A DNA stretch of 64,000 nt from NCBI GenBank assembly GCA_949878425.1, contig CATLAL010000008.1, positions 43,318 to 107,317 on the forward strand, read 5' to 3'. Made by a program: the position numbers and the translations under genes. This document shows positions 51,247 through 59,115 of the stretch, piece after piece. Origin of the DNA: an uncultured Oscillospiraceae bacterium (lineage in GTDB: Bacteria > Bacillota > Clostridia > Oscillospirales > Oscillospiraceae). How positions within the stretch are numbered: the stretch's first letter is position 1; every line of letters starts with the position of its first letter. The notes beneath the pieces were generated by a model, which had not been told where the DNA came from, searched no databases, and worked only from the letters and a program-made list of their open reading frames with translations.

Positions 51247-53493
51247 TCAGATGGTCCCGTTGATGAGCCGCTCCAGCATGGAGTCAATGGTGGTCAGCAG
51301 CTGGCAGGCGGCGGAGAAGGACTTCTGGAATTGCATCATATTGGTGGCCTCCTCGTTGAGGTCCACGCCGGATACGCTGGTGCGGTCGTTGTCCAGCTGG
51401 AGCGTACGGAGGTTGAAGCCGTCGAACTGGACGTTGTTGACCTCCTGGTCCGCGGCCAGGGTGCCGGACAGGGCGGTGAACTTCTCCTGGAAGGTCCCCT
51501 TGAAATAGTAGCTGGTGGCGGCGGAGTCCGGCTCCGTCATCCTGGCCTCAAAGGTCAGCTGGGAGCCCAGGATGGTGATCATGTGCTGAATGTTGTCGTT
51601 CTCCGTGGTGTGGGTGATCTCCACCTTGCCCGTCTCCGGGTTGACGTAGTTGGGCTGGATGGTGTTGAGGATGCGCACGTCGCCGTTGGCCCAGGCGTTG
51701 GACACGGAGATATTCTTTGCAGTGATATTGGTGGGGTCGTTGCCGTCGCCGCTGTTGCTGAAGAGCGTCCCGCCGTTGTAGAAGTTCCACGTCTCGCTGA
51801 GCTGGCCCTTCTCCCGGAGGATCTCCAGGTTCTTCTGGGCCTTCCGGATGGCGTCCCCCTGCTCCTTCAGGTCCGCGAAGGGCTGGGTGCCGTCCGGGGC
51901 GGTGTAGAGCACGGTGGGGTCCAGGTTGGCGTACTGTACGTCCGCCACGGACATATCAGCCCCGTCCACGTTCTTCACCGGCAGGTTCAGGGTGGGGTCG
52001 CTCTTGTCGGCGAAGTGCTTGCCGTCCGCGCCGGTGTCCATGACGTAGATCTGGTCATAGGTGAGGTCCTTGTACTCGGTGACGTTGCCGTTTTCGTCCA
52101 CGGCGGCGGCGTACTTGGTGGGCAGGTTCACGCTGTTGAGGGTCTTGGCGAACATCTGGGCCAGATTGTCCAGGGCCTTCTGGTAGTAGGGGATGCCCCG
52201 CTTGGTGCTGGCCTTGCCGTCGGCGTAGCGGGGGTTTGCGTTGGGGTCCGTGCTGGTACCCAGGTCCTCCGCGCTGGCGAACTCGCCCTCCTCCGTCAAA
52301 ATCTCCCGGATGGCCTGGATGGAGCCGTAGAGGTCCATGTCGTTGAGGGGGGTCTCGTTTTTCAGCTCCTGCTTGGTCTTCTCATCCCGCATGTAGCGGT
52401 CATGCTTATCCACCAGGGGGGCCAGCTTCATGAGGAACTTGTCGTCGTAGATGACGTTGGCCTCGTCCTCGCTGTTGGTCAGGTTGCCGTAGGGATCCAA
52501 GTACTGGAAGAAGGCGGGGTTGAGCTCATTGTCCGCGCCGGTGACCGGGTCGGTGGCGTCGTCGGTCTCGTTGCCGGCGGCGTCCAGATACTTCTTCGCC
52601 CCCGCCACATAGTCCGGGTTCTCCTCCAGGTGCTGCTCAATGCTCAGCTCCGAGGCGTAAACGCCGTCCACCAGCTTGATGGGCTTGTTAAAGTTGCTGC
52701 TCTTGGTATCCGGGTCCTTGGTGCCGGGGATGGTAATGGTGAGCTTCTCCACCTCAGTGTACTGGTCGATCTTCTCCATGGAGTAGGTAACGTCCACCTT
52801 GATGTAGGAGGAGAGCTTGTCGATGGCCACGTTGCGGGCGTCCCGCAGCTCCAGGGCGTTGTCGCCGTAGATGGCGTGGTTGCGGATCTGCTCGCTCAGG
52901 TCCCGGATCTGGGTGAGCAGGCCGTTGACGGTCTTCACCGACTCCTCCAGGTAGCCCACCTCGTTCTCATGGACCTCGTCGAGCTCCTTGGCGGCGCTGT
53001 TGAAGAGCTTGCACAGGGTGTCCGCGGAGACCCGGGCCAGGTTGTCGTACTCCTTCTGTCCCACCAGGTTGAGGAGGTTGTTCATCTGCTTGGAGAAGTC
53101 GTTGAACTGGGCCTCGATGACGCCGAAGCCCTCCTTGTCGCCGGTGCCCCGGCCCACCTCGTCCAGGATGTGGGCGATCTGGTCCAGCCCCTTCTGCATG
53201 GCCTCGGCGGCGCCCAGGCTGGCGTTCTCGTTGCGGTAGCGGATGTCCAGATAGGGGTCCCGCAGCTGGGAGACGCTCTCAACGAGGGCGCCGTAGCCGA
53301 TGTTGAGGTCCAGTCCGTTGGCGTAGCGGGCCTCTCCGGTGGAGTAGAGGCTGGAGATGTCCGCCCGCTGGCGGGTGTAGCCGGTGGTGTTGATGTTGGC
53401 GATGTTGTTGCCCGTCACGTTGAGGGAGGACTGGGAGACGTAGATCCCCATCCGCGCGGCGGTAAAAGAACCAAATGTGCCGATAATAGCCAT
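51247..53493 (-). CDS. flgK: Hook-filament junction protein FlgK (enlarged)
   Basis: 748 residues. N-terminus SFTAARMGIYVSQSSLNVTGNNIANINTTGYTRQRADI and C-terminus GVDLNEEATNMMQFQKSFSAACQLLTTIDSMLERLINGTI are typical. The middle (~240-640) is expanded and Asp/Asn-rich relative to the common 450-650 residues. Lies 47 bases after flgN. Confidence 0.95.
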   Translation of the reverse strand: MAIIGTFGSFTAARMGIYVSQSSLNVTGNNIANINTTGYTRQRADISSLYSTGEARYANGLDLNIGYGALVESVSQLRDPYLDIRYRNENASLGAAEAMQKGLDQIAHILDEVGRGTGDKEGFGVIEAQFNDFSKQMNNLLNLVGQKEYDNLARVSADTLCKLFNSAAKELDEVHENEVGYLEESVKTVNGLLTQIRDLSEQIRNHAIYGDNALELRDARNVAIDKLSSYIKVDVTYSMEKIDQYTEVEKLTITIPGTKDPDTKSSNFNKPIKLVDGVYASELSIEQHLEENPDYVAGAKKYLDAAGNETDDATDPVTGADNELNPAFFQYLDPYGNLTNSEDEANVIYDDKFLMKLAPLVDKHDRYMRDEKTKQELKNETPLNDMDLYGSIQAIREILTEEGEFASAEDLGTSTDPNANPRYADGKASTKRGIPYYQKALDNLAQMFAKTLNSVNLPTKYAAAVDENGNVTEYKDLTYDQIYVMDTGADGKHFADKSDPTLNLPVKNVDGADMSVADVQYANLDPTVLYTAPDGTQPFADLKEQGDAIRKAQKNLEILREKGQLSETWNFYNGGTLFSNSGDGNDPTNITAKNISVSNAWANGDVRILNTIQPNYVNPETGKVEITHTTENDNIQHMITILGSQLTFEARMTEPDSAATSYYFKGTFQEKFTALSGTLAADQEVNNVQFDGFNLRTLQLDNDRTSVSGVDLNEEATNMMQFQKSFSAACQLLTTIDSMLERLINGTI

Positions 53494-53540
53494 TGTAAAC
53501 TCTCCTTATTGATCGATAGATACGTATGCGCCGCGGGCGC

Positions 53541-53984
53541 TCAGGCCCGGAAGTCCGCCTGGCGGGGGGGCCCCTCCTGAAGGGGCTCGCCGCCATTGTT
53601 GGCGGCCATCATCCGCTCAATGCCCCGCAGGCTGCACTCCAGGGTGTCCCGGGCCACGTCGGAGGCGGTGCGGAACATCTCGTACTTGCGCCGCAGGGTC
53701 TCGCTGATCCGCTTGGTCTCCTTCTCCGTGCCCGCCGGGCAGTGGTCCATGAGGCCCCGCAGAGGCACGTCCCCCAGGCCAAAGTCCGAGAGCATTTTGC
53801 TCCGCTTCTGCTCCAGGCCCCGAAGGGCCATGCTCAGGGCCTGCTCCCGCTTCATGCACGCCTCCACGGTGTCCAGGTCGCCCTTGGTGACAGCGCCTGT
53901 CTTTTTCTGCTCAATGTCCGTGAGCTCCTCAATGGTTTTCGTCAGGCTCTCCAGCAGCCCGAGGTAGTCCTGCCAGGCCGCCAT
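53541..53984 (-). CDS. flgN: FlgK/FlgL export chaperone FlgN
   Basis: 147 residues from MAAWQDYLGLLESLTKTIEEL; its ATG overlaps the flgM stop by one base (TGATG). Helical, with a FlgN-like C-terminus. Ends shortly before flgK, whose product it would escort. Confidence 0.88.
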   Translation of the reverse strand: MAAWQDYLGLLESLTKTIEELTDIEQKKTGAVTKGDLDTVEACMKREQALSMALRGLEQKRSKMLSDFGLGDVPLRGLMDHCPAGTEKETKRISETLRRKYEMFRTASDVARDTLECSLRGIERMMAANNGGEPLQEGPPRQADFRA

Positions 53985-54286
53985 CACTCGCCCTCCTCCA
54001 TCAGGAGCATCCGGGCCGCCACCTCCCTGGGGGAGATCTGGTACTCCCCGGCGCTGACCTGGCGGCGCAGCTCCTGAATCTTTCCGGTGGTGGTGTTGGT
54101 GCGCACCTGGTAGGCCAGAGTGGCCACCGCGTCCCGGAAGCTGGTCTCCTGGGACGCGCCGGCGGAGGCCGTATAGTTGTCGTAGCGCCCGTCTATGCGG
54201 CACGACCGCGCCGCGGCCCCCGTAGCCGGGGCCCGCACGGTCTTGTTTAGAATGGGCAGATAGCCCTCCGGTCCTGTGATCAGCAT
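53984..54286 (-). CDS. flgM: Anti-sigma-28 factor FlgM
   Basis: 100 residues from MLITGPEGYLPIL (GGAGGTC before the ATG). The C-terminal sigma-binding region (SFRDAVATLAYQVRTNTTTGKIQELRRQVSAGEYQISPREVAARMLL) matches FlgM. Exported once the hook is complete, freeing sigma-28. First gene of the late cluster. Confidence 0.92.
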   Translation of the reverse strand: MLITGPEGYLPILNKTVRAPATGAAARSCRIDGRYDNYTASAGASQETSFRDAVATLAYQVRTNTTTGKIQELRRQVSAGEYQISPREVAARMLLMEEGE

Positions 54287-54590
54287 GTTGGTTGACCTCC
54301 AAATTCTCCGTGCCCATGGCTCCGGGGCAGCGGCGCACATGGGGAATTCCAACTTGTTTATACTGTTTCTATCGGACCACAAATCAAAAAAATAACTTTC
54401 CTTCCGGAAATTTTTTGGAGAATCCGGAAAAATCCCCTGTCCCTCCCCCGCCTCCGTTGCGGAAAAAAAGCGGAAGTTTTGAAAAATCCCATTGCAAGGG
54501 CCGGTCATTTCCGATATAATAGAACCATACCACATAGTCCGCGCCGTGCGCCGCCTCCGGCGGACGGAAGGAATGACAAGGAGGCCATGC
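54287..54590. other. Divergent promoter region between flgM and the PilZ gene
   Basis: No gene. On the minus strand a -10-like GTCCGATA (54372-54379) resembles sigma-28 sites but its -35 is poor. On the plus strand a good sigma-A promoter serves the PilZ gene. Confidence 0.5.
54492..54520 (+). promoter_or_regulatory. Sigma-A promoter of the PilZ gene
   Basis: TTGCAA (54492-54497), 17-base spacer, TATAAT (54515-54520). The transcription start would be near 54527, so the ATG at 54591 is downstream of it. The -35 hexamer is the same as at flgB. Confidence 0.75.
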
Positions 54591-55232
54591 ATGGTTTTTT
54601 TAGAAAACTGCAAAAAAGCGGAAATTTTTGGCGACAGCAACAATTTCCTCTGCACTGCCGCCGTCTCCCTGGGCCCTCTGGGCAGCATTCTGGTGGTTGT
54701 CCCCCGGTCCATGGACTACCGGGCTCAGGAGGATTTCAAGATCATCTTCTATGATCCCGCCATGGGAAAGCTGACCTGCCGGTGCACCCTGTCGGCCCCT
54801 CTGCCGCTGCCGGACCAGATGTGCTCTCTGCGCTGCCAGGTCCTAGAGCAGCTCGCCCAGGAGCAGCGCCGGGAGGATGTGAAGGTGCCTGTGGTCGTGC
54901 GGATGATGCTCCACGTCTCCAGGCAGCCGGGGGACAGCGTCTACGTCCCCCCGGAGGGCTGGCCCTCCACGGTGCAGAACATCAGCGCCGGCGGCGTGTA
55001 CCTACAGACCGATCTGGCCCTCACCGAGGGGCGCAGGTTTTGGTTTGACTTCCACGAGACCGGGGAGACCATCCGTCTGGAGGCCCGCATTCTGCGGGTG
55101 GACGATCTCACCAAGCGGCCCAATCAGCCTCTGTACGGCTATGGCTGCAAATTTATCAACCTCTCCGCCCGCTCCGAAAACCAGCTGCGCAACTACGTCT
55201 TTCGGGAGGAGAAGCGCCAGCGCAAGAGATAG
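54591..55232 (+). CDS. PilZ-domain protein
   Basis: 213 residues from the ATG at 54591 (AAGGAGG six bases upstream; earlier in-frame starts lie before the promoter). Residues 1-90 are a beta domain of unclear type. Residues ~91-210 are PilZ: RREDVK (93-98) gives Arg at the first position of RxxxR but Lys at the second, then NISAGG (130-135) matches the second c-di-GMP motif. PilZ proteins of the YcgR type brake or steer flagella on binding c-di-GMP. Divergent from flgM. Confidence 0.88.
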   Translation: MVFLENCKKAEIFGDSNNFLCTAAVSLGPLGSILVVVPRSMDYRAQEDFKIIFYDPAMGKLTCRCTLSAPLPLPDQMCSLRCQVLEQLAQEQRREDVKVPVVVRMMLHVSRQPGDSVYVPPEGWPSTVQNISAGGVYLQTDLALTEGRRFWFDFHETGETIRLEARILRVDDLTKRPNQPLYGYGCKFINLSARSENQLRNYVFREEKRQRKR

Positions 55233-55319
55233 CCGCCGGCCTCCCGCGCGGCGCCCATTCCGCGCGCCGCCTGATCCCTTCGCTCCATACTATCATAAAA
55301 TTTATCAGAGGTGAGAGCT

Positions 55320-56048
55320 ATGGTCGGGAGCATCACTGGCTCCTATTTCAGCTACGCGAACTACGCCATGTACCGCGGCCTTCCGCACGCCGCGTCCGCC
55401 CGGCAGCCCCACGCCGCCGGGGCGCAGGGGGCCCGGAGCGCCGTTCTGGTCCCCCAGCGGGCCGCCTCCCCGGAGACGCCGGTCCAGCCGGTATCTCCGG
55501 CCGCGCCGGTGGGCTCCAAGGAGACAGCGCCGGTGGTTCTGGGCCCTGTGCTGCGGGAGGGGGCGGACCCGGCGGAGCTGGCGGTGCGCATGCGCATCCA
55601 GCCCTATCAGGAGAACGCCGCCGACCCGCCGGAGGACGCCGCCGGAAAAACCTCCGGCCCCGCCCCGGGGGTGGAGAGCGCCCAGCAGGCCGCGGAGGAG
55701 GGCCGCTGCGAGACCTGTGAGAAGCGCAAATACCAGGACGGGTCCGACGATATGGGCGTCTCCTTCCAGACCCCCACCCGGGTTGACCCGGATCTGGCGG
55801 CCTCCGCCGTCCGGGGCCACGAGAACGAGCACGTGGTCCGGGAGCAGGCCAAGGCCCAGCGGGAGGACCGCAAGGTGGTCAGCCAGAGCGTCACCCTCCA
55901 CACGGACATCTGTCCCGAGTGCGGCAAGACCTTCATCTCCGGCGGCACCACCCGCACCACCACCAAGGCCGACACGGACCAGATGAGTAACGCCCAGCAG
56001 CAGGAGCAGGACGCACGCCAGCGCAAGCCCTTCTCCGTCTGGGGATGA
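55320..56048 (+). CDS. HExxH/CxxC protein, SprA-related metalloprotease-like
   Basis: 242 residues from the ATG at 55320 (GAGGTG six bases upstream). A CxxC pair is at residues 130-133 and another at 198-201, with His-Glu-Asn-Glu-His (167-171) between them. The pattern GHENEHVVREQA...SVTLHTDICPECGKTFISGGTTRTTT resembles the putative metalloprotease (SprA-related) family. No signal peptide. The Ala/Pro-rich N-terminal half is disordered. Follows the PilZ gene by 87 bases; enzyme activity is inferred only. Confidence 0.65.
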   Translation: MVGSITGSYFSYANYAMYRGLPHAASARQPHAAGAQGARSAVLVPQRAASPETPVQPVSPAAPVGSKETAPVVLGPVLREGADPAELAVRMRIQPYQENAADPPEDAAGKTSGPAPGVESAQQAAEEGRCETCEKRKYQDGSDDMGVSFQTPTRVDPDLAASAVRGHENEHVVREQAKAQREDRKVVSQSVTLHTDICPECGKTFISGGTTRTTTKADTDQMSNAQQQEQDARQRKPFSVWG

Positions 56049-56062
56049 GCGCAGAAATAACC

Positions 56063-56096
56063 AAAACCGCCGGCTCCGTACGGGGTCGGCGGTTTT
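56063..56096. terminator. Bidirectional intrinsic terminator
   Basis: AAAACCGCCG (56063-56072) pairs with CGGCGGTTTT (56087-56096) around a 14-base loop. It ends the PilZ/HExxH unit and could also serve the minus strand. Confidence 0.75.
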
Positions 56097-56286
56097 GCTT
56101 TGACTTAATAGCGAATAAAACGGAAAAACAATAAAGTTTAGGGCCGCCTGGGCGGCGGGGTATTGCTCGCGTCATTGGGCCTTCGGCCCAACGGCCGCTG
56201 GGGCGGCCAGAGGCCGCCCCAGCCTAAGCCGCGCAGAGCGCGGCCCGCGGGACGCAGCCCAATTTCTAACTGTGCTGCCTATAGCA
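56097..56286. repeat. GC-rich hairpin block downstream of the SLH-thioredoxin gene
   Basis: No gene. Contains TTGGGCC/GGCCCAA (56175-56191) of the dispersed hairpin family, and GGCCGCCCCAGCCTAAGCC (56212-56230), the inverse of a block at 6820-6839. Confidence 0.55.
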
Positions 56287-57396
56287 TCAGTCCTCCAGCG
56301 CACTCTCAATGGCCGTCTGGAAGGTCTCATAGCTCTGGGCGCCCACGAAGTCCGCCGCCACCGTTCCGTCCCGGCCAAAGACCACGGTTCTGGGAATGGC
56401 GTTGGCGTTATAGGCGGCGGCGACGGCCAGATCCCCGTCGCAGGCCGCCGGGAAGGCGAAGCCCTTCTCCTCCAGGAAGCTCTCCACCGCGGAGGCGCTC
56501 TCCCCGCAGTTGATGAGGAGGATCGCCACCTCATCGCTGTCCCCGTAGTCGGCGTACAGCTGGGCCAGATCCGGCATCTCCCGGACACACGGGCCGCACC
56601 AGGTGGCCCAGAAATTCACCAGCACCGCCTTTCCGGCCTGCTCCGAGAGGGTGAAGCTGCTCCCGTCCAGCAGCTCCAGGGTAAAGTCCAGGGCGGGATC
56701 GCCCTCCCAGGCGGGTGCGCCGCCGTCATCGCCGCCGGGCAGCTTCACCCGCTGGTCCGGGACCGCCATGCGGGTGACGATGGCGGCCGCCTCCGCCCGC
56801 TGGATGGAGTCGGAGGGGCGGAACGCCCCGTCGGAGCCGGTCAGCACCCCGGCCCGGTACAGCAGATAGATCTCCGGGGCGTTCCCGTGGTCCGCGCCCA
56901 CGTCCCGGATGGCTCCGTCGGCCACGGGGTTGATCTCCTCCAGGGCGGCGGCGGGAAGGGCCCGGGCGAAGAGGCGGGCAAACTGCCCCCGGGTGGCCTG
57001 GGCGCCGTAGTCCGGGTAGTCCTCCGTGAGGATGCCCGCCTCCCTGGCGTAGTCCACATAGACGGCGTACCAGGGCGAGCCGCCCTGCCGGAAGCTCTCC
57101 GTGCCGGTGTAGAAGATGCAGTGGAGCCGCGCCGCCATTGTCACCGCCTGGGCCAGGGTGACGGCGCCGTCCGGGCTGAAGCGGTCCTCGCCGGTGCCGG
57201 TCATCAGCCCCAGCTCATAGGCGGAGCGCACGCTGCCGGCGTACCAGGCGTCTGGGCTCACGTCGGTAAACTGGCCCTCCTCATAGGTGTTGACCTTCTC
57301 GAAGCTGGCAGCGCCTCCGGCGGCCAGGGCCTGGACCGGCAGAAGGGAGAGCGCCATCCACAGCGCCAGCAGGGCGGGTAAAAATCGCTTCTTCAT
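56287..57396 (-). CDS. S-layer-anchored thioredoxin-like protein
   Basis: 369 residues. A signal peptide (MKKRFLPALL..., cleavage near ALA, residue 26) is followed by three SLH modules (~42-210), a linker, and a TlpA/thioredoxin-like domain (~228-369) with the active site Trp-Cys267-Gly-Pro-Cys270 and a cis-Pro in NAIPRTVVF. The fusion places a disulfide-active domain on the outer cell wall. Substrates unknown. Divergent from the lipoprotein at 57605. Confidence 0.88.
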   Translation of the reverse strand: MKKRFLPALLALWMALSLLPVQALAAGGAASFEKVNTYEEGQFTDVSPDAWYAGSVRSAYELGLMTGTGEDRFSPDGAVTLAQAVTMAARLHCIFYTGTESFRQGGSPWYAVYVDYAREAGILTEDYPDYGAQATRGQFARLFARALPAAALEEINPVADGAIRDVGADHGNAPEIYLLYRAGVLTGSDGAFRPSDSIQRAEAAAIVTRMAVPDQRVKLPGGDDGGAPAWEGDPALDFTLELLDGSSFTLSEQAGKAVLVNFWATWCGPCVREMPDLAQLYADYGDSDEVAILLINCGESASAVESFLEEKGFAFPAACDGDLAVAAAYNANAIPRTVVFGRDGTVAADFVGAQSYETFQTAIESALED

Positions 57397-57495
57397 GTTC
57401 GGTTCCTCCTACTGTTTTTAATATATAACCGGAGGGATACAGCCCCGCCGGCAATATCCAAGGCGTCCACAGGCGCCGGCCGTTGACGGCGAAAT

Positions 57496-57524
57496 TGTAA
57501 CTTTTGTTTCCACTTTGTAACTTG
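57496..57524 (+). repeat. Direct repeats TTGTAACTT, 20 bases apart
   Basis: TTGTAACTT occurs at 57496-57504 and 57516-57524, overlapping the upstream edge of the lipoprotein promoter. The 20-base spacing is about two helical turns, the layout of an activator or response-regulator site. Confidence 0.5.
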
Positions 57525-57551
57525 CATCTGCGACTATACAATTGTATAATC
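57523..57551 (+). promoter_or_regulatory. Sigma-A promoter of the small lipoprotein gene
   Basis: TTGCAT (57523-57528), 17-base spacer, TATAAT (57546-57551). Confidence 0.75.
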
Positions 57552-57573
57552 TCTGTTGTTATACGAATGTATA
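57537..57573 (+). promoter_or_regulatory. Twin palindromic operators
   Basis: ATACAATTGTAT (57537-57548) overlaps the -10, and ATACGAATGTAT (57562-57573) lies just past the start; centres are 25 bases apart. Such pairs are typical of MarR/TetR-type repressor sites. Confidence 0.6.
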
Positions 57574-57604
57574 ACTCAACCTAAACCGAATAGGAGTGTT
57601 GCTT

Positions 57605-58114
57605 ATGAAACGGAAGCTCGCTGTGCCGCTGCTGGCGGCGGTTCTGCTACTGGCGGCGGTTCTGCTGCTGGCGGCCTGCGGAGGGCGGAGCCCGGAGGGA
57701 CAGGACGCGGTCTGGTCTGCGGACGGATACACCCTGGCCGCGCCCCAGGACCTGGCGGACCAGCTGGTGGTCAACCCGGAGGACATGGACCCGACCCCCG
57801 GGACCCTCTTCGCCATTTACCACCGGGAGGCCTATGAGGCGGGGGACGGGGACGGCTGGCTGCTGAGCATTATGCGCTGGGACCAGGCCACCCTCACGGA
57901 CTTTCTCAGCGGGTCGGACGGAGCGCTCATCATGGACCTGGCGGAGGACGGCGAGGGCTATCTGTATTACATGTGGCTGGCCGCCGACAGCCAGATCGCC
58001 GGCACGGCGAACTATGCGGACATGCGGGAGCTGCTGGACGGGGAGCCGCTGCGGGAGATGCTCGCGGACTTCGTATCCCGCAACAGCCTCACGCCGCCGG
58101 TGGAGGCGGACTAG
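57605..58114 (+). CDS. Small lipoprotein of unknown function
   Basis: 169 residues from the ATG at 57605 (AGGAG eight bases upstream). Lipoprotein signal with lipobox LLAA-Cys25; the hydrophobic core contains an 18-base duplicated segment (AVLLLA twice). The mature part is acidic with WSADGYTLAAP and YLYYMWLAADSQ segments and no recognised motif. Confidence 0.7.
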   Translation: MKRKLAVPLLAAVLLLAAVLLLAACGGRSPEGQDAVWSADGYTLAAPQDLADQLVVNPEDMDPTPGTLFAIYHREAYEAGDGDGWLLSIMRWDQATLTDFLSGSDGALIMDLAEDGEGYLYYMWLAADSQIAGTANYADMRELLDGEPLREMLADFVSRNSLTPPVEAD

Positions 58115-58130
58115 CGGCGCCTCAGAGGCG

Positions 58131-58973
58131 TCAGACGGTTTCCGCCATAAGGCCGAAGTGGTCGGAGACCACCGGCCCCCGCTCCCCGTCGAAGAGGACC
58201 CGGGACAGAGCCACGGACTGTGGGCGGCTGCACCAGATCTGGTCCAGCCGCAGGCCGTCCCGCCCGCCCATCCGGCCCCGCCAGCCGTCGATGGCGCCCC
58301 GTATGGTGGCGCGGCCCTCCCGCCGGCCCGCCAGCCGGTAGGTGTCCAGCCACCCGGAGGCCGCTATCAGATCGTAGCTCTCGGCGCGCACCTCCGCCGG
58401 GGCGTTGAAGTCCCCCAGAAGCCACACGGGGCCCGCCGCTTTCTTCTCCGCCAGGGCCGCCTCCAGCGCCGCCCACTGGCGGGAAAAGGGCTCCCGCCTG
58501 TCGTTCCACCAGCCGAAGTGGACGCTGTAGAACCAGTCCTCCCGCCCCTCCAGCCGGACGCCCAGGGCCTTTCGGGTCCGCCAGTCGGCGTAGTGGGAGC
58601 AGCCGCTGAGGCGGAAAGCGTCCGTCTGGGCGATGGGCCCGGCCAAGCTGAGCACCGCCAGCCCCTCGTCATAGCGCAGGTAGCCCCGCTTGATGGGCAG
58701 CCACGTCCAGCTGCACGGCAGGCCGGCGGAGCGCAGACGCCCAGCCACCTGGGCGGCGTGGTTGTCCCGGCGGACCGGGATGCTGTGCCCCGGGGCAGGG
58801 ACGTAGCCAGCCAGCAGCGCCCCCTCGGCGGGCGGCGCGGTCATGGTCTGGTTGACCTCCTGCATGGCCACCAGCTGGGGCCGCTCCCGGGCGACCCCCT
58901 CCGCGAACTGCTCCAGCTTCCGCGGGTAGTTTCGCTCCTGGAGGCTATGGGCGTTGATGGTAAAGAGCTTCAC
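58131..58973 (-). CDS. Endonuclease/exonuclease/phosphatase-family protein
   Basis: 280 residues from a GTG at 58973 (AAGGAGG seven bases upstream); a GTG two codons earlier is too close. EEP-fold motifs: TINAHSL, MQEVNQT (catalytic Glu), GDFNAP, and a C-terminal SDHFGLMAE (catalytic His). Metal-dependent phosphodiesterase; substrate unknown. Converges on the lipoprotein gene. Confidence 0.85.
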   Translation of the reverse strand: MKLFTINAHSLQERNYPRKLEQFAEGVARERPQLVAMQEVNQTMTAPPAEGALLAGYVPAPGHSIPVRRDNHAAQVAGRLRSAGLPCSWTWLPIKRGYLRYDEGLAVLSLAGPIAQTDAFRLSGCSHYADWRTRKALGVRLEGREDWFYSVHFGWWNDRREPFSRQWAALEAALAEKKAAGPVWLLGDFNAPAEVRAESYDLIAASGWLDTYRLAGRREGRATIRGAIDGWRGRMGGRDGLRLDQIWCSRPQSVALSRVLFDGERGPVVSDHFGLMAETV

Positions 58974-59054
58974 GATCACGCCTCCTTGCGGCGGAAAAAT
59001 TTCTCCTTATGCTACCACGGGCGGGGGGAAAAGTCAACTTTTTCGCCGCGGCGC

Positions 59055-59084
59055 TTGACTTCCCCCCTCCCGCCGGAGTAAGAT
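59055..59084 (+). promoter_or_regulatory. Sigma-A-like promoter of the DUF2461 gene
   Basis: TTGACT (59055-59060), 18-base spacer, TAAGAT (59079-59084). Confidence 0.6.
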
Positions 59085-59115
59085 AGGAAGCAACCACAAA
59101 AACAGGAGAGAGACC

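Noticed and set aside
49478..51508. 676-codon plus-strand frame opposite flgL
   Set aside because: Shadow frame with His/Val/Gly bias; flgL on the minus strand has conserved flagellin-like ends.
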